Origin: JBBSEZ01 sp038239195
Lineage (GTDB): Bacteria > Planctomycetota > Planctomycetia > Gemmatales > Gemmataceae
Direction of reading: 5' to 3'
DNA length: 64,000 nt
Assembly (NCBI GenBank): GCA_038239195.1
Contig: JBBSEZ010000004.1
Span: 1 to 64,000, forward strand
This document shows positions 49,066 to 55,488 of this stretch, in pieces. The notes below the pieces were generated by a model, which ran no database searches, was not told the origin of the DNA, and saw only the letters and a list, made by a program, of their open reading frames with translations. The stretch's first letter is position 1; each line of letters starts with the position of its first letter. The position numbers were made by a program, and so were the translations under genes.

Positions 49066-50118
49066 ATGTCCTTGCCGCATCGCTGGCGTGTTGTCGCGAT
49101 CCTGCTGGCGCTGGTCGGCGCGGTCGCGCTGGGCTGCGGGCCGGCGGCCGGCCCAGGAGGGCCGCGAGGCAGGCCAGAGGAATTGGGCTATCTGCTGTGC
49201 TTCTGGAACGTGGAGAACTTCTTCGACGACCGCGTGGACGGGTGGACCAAGTCGCCCGACCGCGAATACGACACGTGGTTCGCCAACGACAAGGCGGCGC
49301 TGGCGAAGAAGATCGAGAACCTGTGCAAGGTGCTGCTAGGGATGAACGGAGGGCGTGGCCCCGACGTCATCGCTTTGGCGGAACTGGAGTCGTACTACTC
49401 GGCCGAGCTGCTCCAGAAGGGGCTGAACGCGCGCCTGAAGAACGAGGCCGACCATTACCCGACGGTGCTGTACAAGGACCCGGCGGGCGGTCGCAGCATC
49501 GCCTGTGGCATCATCACGCGCTTGAAAGCCCACAAGGACCGCACCCGGCTGCTGGGCAAGCGGCAGCGCATCCTGGAGGTCCACCTGGAGGCGGAGGGCC
49601 GCGAGTTGGTGGTGATCGCGTCGCACTGGTCGTCGCGCCTCTCCGACAAGACGGGCAAGGCGCGCGGCCACTATGCCGACCAGATCTACGGGCGGTTTCG
49701 CGCCATCCACAAGGCCAACCCAAAAGTGGCGCTCCTCGTCTGCGGCGACTTCAACGACAACCCGACCGACCCGAGCGCGAGCGAGCACCTGCACGCCAGC
49801 GACGACGTGGCGAAGGTGAAGGCCAGCGGCGAGCCGCCGTTGTTGTACAACCTCTTCGCCGAGCACTACAAGAAGGGCGAGGGGTCGCTCTACTTCGGCG
49901 CGAAGCCGTTCGTGTTCGACCAGATGGCAGTCTCGGCGGGGCTGCTGGGCGGGGGAGATTGGTCGGTAGATGGGTCGTCGGCGACGATCGTGAAGGAGAT
50001 GGCCGACCGGCGCGGGCGCCCCAACCGATTCGGCGGGCCGAAAGACAAGCGGGGGATGGCGGAGCGCGGCGCGAGCGACCACTTCCCGGTCACGGTGCGG
50101 TTGAAGGTGGGGCGGTGA
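49066..50118 (+). CDS. Endonuclease/exonuclease/phosphatase-family lipoprotein
   Basis: 350 aa from ATG 49066 (AGGAGG site). Lipobox ALGC at ~22-25 after a hydrophobic leader predicts a lipid-anchored protein. EEP fold: LCFWNVENFFDD (Asn/Glu metal site, ~45-56), PDVIALAELESYYSAELL (~96-113), VIASHWSSRL, VCGDFNDNPTDPS (~219-231) and catalytic His in GASDHFPVTVRL at the end. Family members cut DNA/RNA, phospholipids or inositol phosphates. The gene is isolated, with a matching terminator downstream. Confidence 0.88.
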   Translation: MSLPHRWRVVAILLALVGAVALGCGPAAGPGGPRGRPEELGYLLCFWNVENFFDDRVDGWTKSPDREYDTWFANDKAALAKKIENLCKVLLGMNGGRGPDVIALAELESYYSAELLQKGLNARLKNEADHYPTVLYKDPAGGRSIACGIITRLKAHKDRTRLLGKRQRILEVHLEAEGRELVVIASHWSSRLSDKTGKARGHYADQIYGRFRAIHKANPKVALLVCGDFNDNPTDPSASEHLHASDDVAKVKASGEPPLLYNLFAEHYKKGEGSLYFGAKPFVFDQMAVSAGLLGGGDWSVDGSSATIVKEMADRRGRPNRFGGPKDKRGMAERGASDHFPVTVRLKVGR

Positions 50119-50123
50119 GGGGA

Positions 50124-50183
50124 TCGCGAAACGGCCAGCAAGAGGGGCGCGCTTCCACTCCCCTCTTGCTGGCCGTTTCGCGA
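50124..50183. terminator. Bidirectional hairpin terminator
   Basis: Perfect 23 bp arms (50124-50146, 50161-50183), 14 base loop, between the convergent lipoprotein gene and the gene at 50188. Shares the outer stem CGCGAAACGxCxAGCAAG with the terminator at 9472-9518. Confidence 0.85.
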
Positions 50184-50187
50184 GGGC

Positions 50188-50832
50188 TCACTCCTTGTCC
50201 TTGGCCTTCTCCGCCTTCTCCGCCCTCTCGAACCTCTCCAGCTCGTAGACGATCTTCTGCCCCTCCATGCCGATCTCGAGCTTCACCAGCCCGATGTTCT
50301 CGGCGAAGCTGTAGGCGATCTTGACCTCGATGCCGTTCACCATCAACTCCTCGCTGGTGACGGTAAAAACCTTCTTGTACTCCAGTCCCGTGGAGAGCTT
50401 GAGAGAGGCCTCCTCTTTGCAAGGCCTGAACTTGCCCTTGACGACCTGCATGCCGACCTTGCTCTCGATGGCCCAGGCCTTGTCGCCAGCCTTGGGAGGG
50501 ACTTTGAGGAAGGGGATGGGCGGTTTGGCCTCCTTGCCGTCGAGCGCGAAGCGGCAGAGGGCGCCGTTGTGGACGGCGAGGTGCTCGAACGAGCGGGCCT
50601 TCTTGGTCTTGTCGCCGACGGTCATTTCGAGCCGGGCGCACAGGACCTTGCCGATCTTTTCGAGCTTCTCGACCTTGATGGTGAAGTGGTTCTGGCCCAC
50701 CTTGTAGTACCAGGTGTTGCCGACCTCGAGCGGATAGTAGGCGGTCGATGGGGCCTTGTCCTGGGCCTCGGCCGGCCCTCGGGCCAGGAGCAGGAGGGCC
50801 GTCGCCAACACCGCCGCCGCGAATCGCTTCAT
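50188..50832 (-). CDS. Secreted hypothetical protein
   Basis: 214 aa from ATG 50832. Signal peptide MKRFAAAVLATALLLLARGP, cleaved near AEAQ (~23). The mature part (~25-200) opens YYPLEVGNTWYYKVGQ, as in families of secreted beta-rich proteins common in planctomycetes, and the C-terminus is Lys/Glu-rich (ERAEKAEKAKDKE). No enzymatic motif. Shares its terminator with the convergent gene. Confidence 0.7.
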   Translation of the reverse strand: MKRFAAAVLATALLLLARGPAEAQDKAPSTAYYPLEVGNTWYYKVGQNHFTIKVEKLEKIGKVLCARLEMTVGDKTKKARSFEHLAVHNGALCRFALDGKEAKPPIPFLKVPPKAGDKAWAIESKVGMQVVKGKFRPCKEEASLKLSTGLEYKKVFTVTSEELMVNGIEVKIAYSFAENIGLVKLEIGMEGQKIVYELERFERAEKAEKAKDKE

Positions 50833-51180
50833 GATGTTTTGCCCTGGATCAAGGATGGCATTCGTGCGCCCCTTGCCAGCATACCGGCCCGGTGGCAAGG
50901 CGGACAGGGCGTCGCGCTGGCGCCCCGGCGCGCATTTTCGCCAATTTCTTGTTGTCATCCCGCGCAGGGCGGTGATACAATACCTTCCACACCCGCCCGT
51001 TCGGGTGCCCCGCAGGGCGTCGTTGCTCCGACCCCTCCAATACGTTCCCACCCCAAGCACCCCCGACACCTTCTGGCCGGGCGCCGTTCCTGATGGTTGC
51101 GCTTCAGCCGTCTCGAACCAGCTTCCAGGCCGCCGATTTCGGGGCGCTGCGGTCTCGCTTCCCTGCGGAGGAGCACGATC
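50833..51180. other. Intergenic region with tatA promoter
   Basis: 348 bases between divergent genes at 50188 (minus) and 51181 (plus). Coding content is absent. A promoter-like pair is annotated separately at 50952-50981. Confidence 0.5.
50952..50981 (+). promoter_or_regulatory. Putative sigma70-type promoter of tatA
   Basis: TTGTCA, 18 base spacer, TACAAT: 5/6 match to each box. About 200 bases before the tatA start. The second tatA gene has the same arrangement (51433-51462). Confidence 0.5.
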
Positions 51181-51351
51181 ATGTTCGGACTTGGCATGGC
51201 GGAAGTCGTTGTGATCCTGGCCGTCGGCCTGCTGCTGTTCGGCAACAAGCTGCCGGGCCTGGCCCGCTCGCTGGGCAAGGCCCTCGTCGAATTCAAGCAG
51301 GAGACGAGCGCCCTGACGGAGGACGTCCGCTCGCTCAACAAGCAGCCCTGA
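51181..51351 (+). CDS. tatA: Twin-arginine translocase subunit TatA
   Basis: 56 aa: N-terminal membrane helix MAEVVVILAVGLLLFGNKLP, the FG-K-LP hinge at ~20-25, then an amphipathic helix (ARSLGKALVEFKQ). This is minimal TatA/E, which multimerises with TatC to export folded proteins such as the DUF1501 and amidase products here. TatC is not in the window. A hairpin terminator follows. Confidence 0.9.
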   Translation: MFGLGMAEVVVILAVGLLLFGNKLPGLARSLGKALVEFKQETSALTEDVRSLNKQP

Positions 51352-51363
51352 GCGGGGCGCAGT

Positions 51364-51414
51364 CGCCAAGCCGCAAGCGGCACACTTGCCGGGCCCGCCG
51401 CTTGCGGCTTGGCG
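51364..51414 (+). terminator. Hairpin terminator after tatA
   Basis: Perfect 17 bp arms (51364-51380, 51398-51414), 17 base loop, 13 bases past the stop. No T-run. Confidence 0.7.
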
Positions 51415-51432
51415 GTCCCCCTCGAAATTTCC

Positions 51433-51462
51433 TTGTCCGGGGCCGGTATCGCCTGATATAGT
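51433..51462 (+). promoter_or_regulatory. Putative promoter of second tatA gene
   Basis: TTGTCC, 18 base spacer, TATAGT. Same -35 type and spacing as at 50952-50981. About 100 bases before the start of the 107 aa gene. Confidence 0.5.
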
Positions 51463-51560
51463 TGGGATGAAAACTTGTCGGCGTGGCTTCGCTGCCTCGC
51501 CCACCAACCGCAACAACGTCGCGAAAACCATCAACGTCCACCCTCCACGAGGCTTGTGCC

Positions 51561-51884
51561 ATGAGTCCCTTGTTCAGTCCGCTGTTCGGCTTCTTCAACC
51601 TCGGCCCGCAGGAGATCATCATCCTGCTGATCATCGGCGTGCTGCTGTTCGGCCGCAAACTGCCCGAGGTCGGCCGCTACCTCGGCAAGGGCGTCGTCGA
51701 GTTCAAGAAGGGCATCAAGGGGCTCGAAGACGAGTTCGAGAGCTCGACGACGACGCCCCCGCAGCAGAGCCCGGCGGCCCTCGACCAGCCGCGCCCGCCG
51801 CAGCGCATCGCGACGACGGCGCCGAAGTTCGAGGACAACATCACCACGCCCGGCAACAACGTCACCACCCCGCCCAAGATGTGA
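51561..51884 (+). CDS. tatA: TatA/TatB-type translocase subunit
   Basis: 107 aa from ATG 51561. N-terminal helix NLGPQEIIILLIIGVLLFGRKLP, hinge FGRKLP, amphipathic helix VGRYLGKGVVEFKKGIKGLE, then a low-complexity tail (Thr/Pro-rich, TTPPQQSPA). The hinge with Phe-Gly and the tail fit TatA rather than TatB, although the length is between. Second copy next to the 56 aa one; separately transcribed by promoter sequence. Confidence 0.85.
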   Translation: MSPLFSPLFGFFNLGPQEIIILLIIGVLLFGRKLPEVGRYLGKGVVEFKKGIKGLEDEFESSTTTPPQQSPAALDQPRPPQRIATTAPKFEDNITTPGNNVTTPPKM

Positions 51885-51948
51885 TCGAAGGGGCCTCGCC
51901 TCGACCCTTGCCGAGGAGGCGAACCTTTTCGCGGCTCGGCGAGTCTAA

Positions 51949-51954
51949 TACAAT
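51949..51954 (+). promoter_or_regulatory. Possible -10 box of tRNA-Val
   Basis: TACAAT 30 bases before the tRNA; the -35 region (TTTTCG, 51926-51931) is weak. Position fits a tRNA promoter. Confidence 0.35.
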
Positions 51955-51983
51955 TGAAGAGAGGTCGAACAGGCCTCTCCGTC

Positions 51984-52056
51984 GGGCGCTTAACTCAGCG
52001 GCTAGAGTGCTATCCTCACACGGTAGAAGTCACTGGTTCAAATCCAGTAGCGCCCA
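51984..52056 (+). tRNA. tRNA-Val (anticodon CAC)
   Basis: 73 nt cloverleaf: acceptor GGGCGCT/AGCGCCC pairs fully, D-stem ACTC/GAGT, anticodon stem CTATC/GGTAG with loop CTCACAC (anticodon CAC, reading GUG), T-stem ACTGG/CCAGT with TTCAAAT loop. Discriminator A at 52056; CCA is not encoded. A strong terminator follows at 52068. Confidence 0.96.
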
Positions 52057-52067
52057 TTCGCGAAAAG

Positions 52068-52113
52068 GTCGGGGGAGAAGGGCTTGCAAACAACCTTCTC
52101 CCCCGACTTTTTT
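52068..52113 (+). terminator. Intrinsic terminator of tRNA-Val
   Basis: 14 bp arms (GTCGGGGGAGAAGG at 52068-52081 and its complement at 52094-52107), then six T (52108-52113). Classic Rho-independent form. Confidence 0.9.
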
Positions 52114-52145
52114 CGGTGGTCCCAGGGCCAGGCCTTACCGTCCCG

Positions 52146-52940
52146 TCACCCTTTCTTCCTCGATGGGGGCTTGTGCCCGCGTCGGCTTGCTCGGCCGCTT
52201 GGGGCCTCCTGCCGGTCTGTCCTGACGCTCGGGGCCGCGCCCCTTGGCGCTGGCAACGTTGCCTTTTTCAGGCCGAGGGGGACGAACCGGACTTCGATCT
52301 GACTGTCCAGCGCAGCTGCGACCCTGTTCAGCATGGTCAGGGAGTGGCCCGCGTAGTCGGCGTCCTCCAGCCGACAGATCACCGAGGCCGTCGTCCCGAC
52401 CAGTTCGGCCAGTTGCTTCTGGGAGAGGCCGGCCTCGGTCCGCAGGTCGTAAAGCTGCTGGGCCACGTTCGCCTTGACGCGCTCCTCGCGCACGAGGGCC
52501 TCCATCCCAGGCTTGCCCTCGACGAAGCGCCGTCGCAGGACCTCCGCAGCGTCCGAGGTCTTGGCCACGTGTCCGTCCTCCTCGTGCGTGTGCTTTGCAG
52601 GGTCTGTCTTGTAGCGTTCCCGGAAGCCGTTGGCCCGCTCGATCTCTCCGGGAGGCACTTTCTTGCCGGGCTTGATGAAGCCGTGCGCGAGGACCGCCAA
52701 CTGCTTCTCGAAGAAGTAAAGGATGCGGAACTGCACCTTTCCCTGTCGGGCGCGTAACTCGTAGATGCCGTCCTCCAAGAAGTCCGCGTGTGGCCGCCTC
52801 AGTTCGTGCCCCCGCTCCTTGAGGAGATTGATCGCGACAATGCACTTGGCGACCGCCTCGCGCGGCTGAAGAGAGCCAAGCCAGTCGAGGACCGGCGTGC
52901 TGCCTTCCTCCTTGTAGAACACGACACGGGTTTTCGGCAT
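52146..52940 (-). CDS. HigB-HigA toxin-antitoxin fusion in one reading frame
   Basis: 264 aa from ATG 52940. Residues ~1-115 are a RelE-fold HigB/Gp49-type toxin (VVFYKEEGSTPVLDWLGSL, GIYELRARQGKVQFRILYFF). Residues ~125-225 are a HigA-type antitoxin: VAKTSDAAEVLRRRFVEGKP, an XRE helix-turn-helix TEAGLSQKQLAELVGTTASV (~168-187) and ICRLEDADYAGHSL. In most systems these are two genes. No stop separates them here; a GTG at 52568-52566 (residue 125) has GAGGAGG 8 bases upstream, so free antitoxin could also be made. C-terminal ~40 residues are basic. Operator palindrome just upstream. Confidence 0.75.
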   Translation of the reverse strand: MPKTRVVFYKEEGSTPVLDWLGSLQPREAVAKCIVAINLLKERGHELRRPHADFLEDGIYELRARQGKVQFRILYFFEKQLAVLAHGFIKPGKKVPPGEIERANGFRERYKTDPAKHTHEEDGHVAKTSDAAEVLRRRFVEGKPGMEALVREERVKANVAQQLYDLRTEAGLSQKQLAELVGTTASVICRLEDADYAGHSLTMLNRVAAALDSQIEVRFVPLGLKKATLPAPRGAAPSVRTDRQEAPSGRASRRGHKPPSRKKG

Positions 52941-52965
52941 CGGCGCCTCCCTTGTCGCAAGATTA

Positions 52966-52981
52966 TTCGCAAATTTGCGAA
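52966..52981. promoter_or_regulatory. Palindromic operator of the HigBA fusion gene
   Basis: Perfect 16 bp palindrome TTCGCAAATTTGCGAA, 25 bases before the ATG at 52940. A further TCGCAA half-site lies between it and the start (52955-52960). Typical HigA-binding site for autorepression. Confidence 0.6.
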
Positions 52982-53165
52982 AGAAAGTCAAGGCAACCCG
53001 GCAAAAGGGCCGCGGAACTATAAAGAGGTTCGTGGAGCCGCCTGTCGCCGGACAGGGCCTTTTTCACAGCCCTCGCGTCCTCCAGCGGCGGTGGCGGCAG
53101 GCCTGCGCCCGAAGGGGCCGGCGCCACCAACTGATGACGGATGAATTGGTGGCGAGTTAAACGAG

Positions 53166-53192
53166 AAGGCCGGCGACTTGTTCGCCGGCCTT
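53166..53192 (-). terminator. Hairpin terminator of the 53241 gene
   Basis: 11 bp arms (AAGGCCGGCGA / TCGCCGGCCTT), 5 base loop. On the minus strand it is followed by TTCTCGTTT. Lies after the gene 53241-53555 and before the HigBA promoter. Confidence 0.6.
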
Positions 53193-53240
53193 GCCTGGCC
53201 CCCAGCCGGGGCGAAACATCTTGCTCACCTTTCGCCCGGT

Positions 53241-53555
53241 TTACCCGGCGACGAGAGTGATCGGGTCGTCAGCAATCCTGGCGGCATACTCCTGCAACAG
53301 TTCGTTGTCGGACATCGCCTCCAGTTCGGCCTCGTAGATCATGAACCACTTCTCCAGTTTCGCCACCCGGCGGGCCAGTTTCGCCGCCCGCCGGGCCAGT
53401 TTCGCCGCCCGCCCCCACAGTTCATCCTTTTCGGCCTCGTCGATCATGAACCACTTCTCCAGTCTCGCCGCCCGGCGGGCCAGTTTTGCCGCCCCCCACC
53501 ACCGCAGTTCATCTTTGACTTCCGACACTGCCTTGGTCTGCTTGACACTTCGCAT
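53241..53555 (-). CDS. Hypothetical protein with internal duplication
   Basis: 104 aa from ATG 53555 (GGAGG 10 bases upstream). A segment of ~30 residues is duplicated: AAKLARRAARLEKWFMIDEAE (~31-51) and RVAKLEKWFMIYEAELEAMS (~70-89), with further AAKLARR units between. Helical, very basic/acidic, probably a coiled coil. No family recognised. The duplication suggests recent repeat expansion. Sits in the accessory patch between tRNA-Val and an MGMT gene. Confidence 0.55.
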   Translation of the reverse strand: MRSVKQTKAVSEVKDELRWWGAAKLARRAARLEKWFMIDEAEKDELWGRAAKLARRAAKLARRVAKLEKWFMIYEAELEAMSDNELLQEYAARIADDPITLVAG

Positions 53556-53778
53556 AGAATGCCTCCGGTGAGATCGGTCGAGAGCCTTCCTCGATACTGA
53601 CATTGGCATCGACCCTCCGAACCTCAACTCCCCTTGAGGGGTGATTGATTCTCATCTCACGTTTCATTTGGTACAGAGTTTCATTGGCGGCAGGCTGGCC
53701 GAACATGACGCAAGCCAAGCATAAATAACGTGTTGCGGCGTTACGGCGCCGAGGCGTCAACTGTCCACGGAACGACAC

Positions 53779-54216
53779 ATGGCATCCGATGAAAAATTCC
53801 GAAGGGTTGCCAAGCGGTTCTGCGTCGAGCCCAAAGATTCGGCACCTTCGGACCGGGAGATAGCCCGGCAGCAAAAAGCCAGCCCGACCTACGTGGGAAG
53901 GGTGCGCACCGTCATGGAGCGACTCGGCCTGTTCATCGCACCGCCGAAACTCATGGGCAAGGACCAGCGCCGGCGGGGTTGCGAAAATAGGAAGCGAACT
54001 TCCGTTCCTGCGGGCTGGGAGTGGACGGCTTGCCTGTCGGAGCCGTTCCCCGAAGAAAAGAAGCAGATGATGAGAGACTACATCGCCGGCGATCCGCTCG
54101 CCCTTAGCGGGGTGGCCGACTACCTCGAAGAGAGAGGGATCCTGCTTCGTCGCCGGTCACGGAGCCTGCGGCCGAAGGGGCCGCCCCCACCAAGCCGGAA
54201 GGAGCCAGCCCCATGA
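53779..54216 (+). CDS. Hypothetical protein with HTH-like start and TIGR02996-like tail
   Basis: 145 aa. Residues ~24-50 (SDREIARQQKASPTYVGRVRTV, quoted in part as REIARQQKASPTYVGRV) look like a helix-turn-helix. Residues ~103-121 (YIAGDPLALSGVADYLEERG) resemble the short TIGR02996 repeat-companion domain of Gemmata proteins. Its stop overlaps the next ATG by 4 bases (ATGA), so it is co-translated with the MGMT gene. Regulator or adaptor of that gene is a guess. Confidence 0.5.
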   Translation: MASDEKFRRVAKRFCVEPKDSAPSDREIARQQKASPTYVGRVRTVMERLGLFIAPPKLMGKDQRRRGCENRKRTSVPAGWEWTACLSEPFPEEKKQMMRDYIAGDPLALSGVADYLEERGILLRRRSRSLRPKGPPPPSRKEPAP

Positions 54217-54764
54217 AGCAACTCGCATACTGCCTCTTCGAGGCGCCGCTGGGATGGTGCGGGATCGCCTGGAGCGAAGGGGAGGGCCCTGGCGTCGCCC
54301 CTGCCGTGGCGCTCCTTCAACTGCCGGAAGCAACGACGAAGACGACCGAGTCGAGGCTTGCCCGGAGGGCCGCCGCGCACAGCGCGAGCCAACCTCCCCC
54401 GCCAATCGCCGAGGTCATCGAGAAAGTATGCCGGCACCTCGGGGGTGAAATGCAAGATTTTGGGGAGGTCGCCCTCGACCTGGACGGGGCCGGCCCGTTC
54501 GCGCGCCAGGTGTACGAAGCCACTCGCAAGGTCCCAGCGGGACAGACATGCACCTACGGCGAGCTCGCCAGGGCCCTGGCCCGGCCCACGGCGGCCCGAG
54601 CGGTGGGACATGCCCTGGGGAGAAACCCGGTCGCGCTCATCATTCCTTGCCATCGCATCCTGGCCGCCGGTGGGAAGCCCGGTGGGTTTTCGGCCCACGG
54701 GGGGCTGGCGACAAAGGCAAGGATGCTGGCGATCGAAGGGGCGGTTTTCAGGGCTCGGTGCTGA
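54213..54764 (+). CDS. ogt: Methylated-DNA-protein cysteine methyltransferase
   Basis: 183 aa. Suicide repair of O6-alkylguanine. Active-site motif PCHRILAAGG with nucleophilic Cys146 (residues 145-148 PCHR), GKPGGFSAHGGLATKARML behind it, and VPAGQTCTYGELARAL before. The N-terminal ~70 residues are the usual fold with a less conserved Cys site. Overlaps the preceding gene (ATGA). Terminator at 54795. Confidence 0.92.
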   Translation: MKQLAYCLFEAPLGWCGIAWSEGEGPGVAPAVALLQLPEATTKTTESRLARRAAAHSASQPPPPIAEVIEKVCRHLGGEMQDFGEVALDLDGAGPFARQVYEATRKVPAGQTCTYGELARALARPTAARAVGHALGRNPVALIIPCHRILAAGGKPGGFSAHGGLATKARMLAIEGAVFRARC

Positions 54765-54794
54765 CTTGCCTTCGGTGCGGCGCAAGAACAAAGC

Positions 54795-54830
54795 CCCTGG
54801 CCGCGCGGAAACGATCCCGCGCGGCCAGGG
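54795..54830. terminator. Bidirectional terminator
   Basis: 14 bp arms (54795-54808, 54817-54830) with an 8 base loop, between convergent ogt and the gene at 54843; followed on the plus strand by ACAGCTTTT. Confidence 0.75.
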
Positions 54831-54842
54831 ACAGCTTTTCGC

Positions 54843-55193
54843 TCAGTTGGTCCGGATGGTGTAGCGGTTGGCCACGCCCCGGTTGACGACGCGCACCTTG
54901 TAGGTCGTCGTCACCGCCGGGGTGAACGCGACCACACAGCGGTCGGTCAGGTCGTCGTCCTTGGCGACGAGCCGGCCCAGTTCGTCGTAGACGTACAGGT
55001 CCAGGTCCGAGCCGCGGTCCCCGATGACCGTGATGACGGCCGCCTGGCCGCCCACGAAGGTGACCGTGTACACGTCGGTGCTGTTGCCCAGCACCACGGT
55101 CATGTCCACTCCCGGCCCGGCAAGCCGGCCCGCCTCGGCGACCGGGGCCAACGCGACCAGCAACGCCACCACCGCCAGCATCAAACGCTTCAT
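54843..55193 (-). CDS. Secreted PPC-like beta-domain protein
   Basis: 116 aa. Signal peptide MKRLMLAVVALLVALAPVAEA, then a ~90 residue beta-sandwich with DRGSDLDLYVYDELGRLVAKD (the DxDLYV motif at ~62-66) and TPAVTTTYKVRVVNRG, as in pre-peptidase C-terminal (PPC) domains. These domains are usually attached to secreted peptidases; here it stands alone, so it may be a free binding or surface domain. Convergent with ogt. Confidence 0.7.
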   Translation of the reverse strand: MKRLMLAVVALLVALAPVAEAGRLAGPGVDMTVVLGNSTDVYTVTFVGGQAAVITVIGDRGSDLDLYVYDELGRLVAKDDDLTDRCVVAFTPAVTTTYKVRVVNRGVANRYTIRTN

Positions 55194-55488
55194 CGTCCAC
55201 TCTCCTTCGGGTGTTTTGCGCCCGCCGCGAGGTTGGGCCCTCGTCTAGCGGACACGTCGGGTAAGTTGTGTTCGAGGCCCCTTGTGTCTCGCCTCGTCCT
55301 TCCGCACCTACTACGGCGCCCCTTGCCCGGCGTGACCGCGAGGGCCGCGCTTTTCAGCGGAGACATTTTCCGGGCGCTGAGGCCGCGAGCCGAAGACCGG
55401 CCCCGGGTCGGGTTTGTCCCCCAATGCGCGCGTCGATAACCTGTCAGGAGCGTTTGTTCCGGACGTCCTGGCCCGCAACGAGCACCTC

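Noticed and set aside
53331..53500. Possible CRISPR-like direct repeats
   Set aside because: Repeats are few, uneven, lack spacers and are in-frame codons of an internally duplicated protein.
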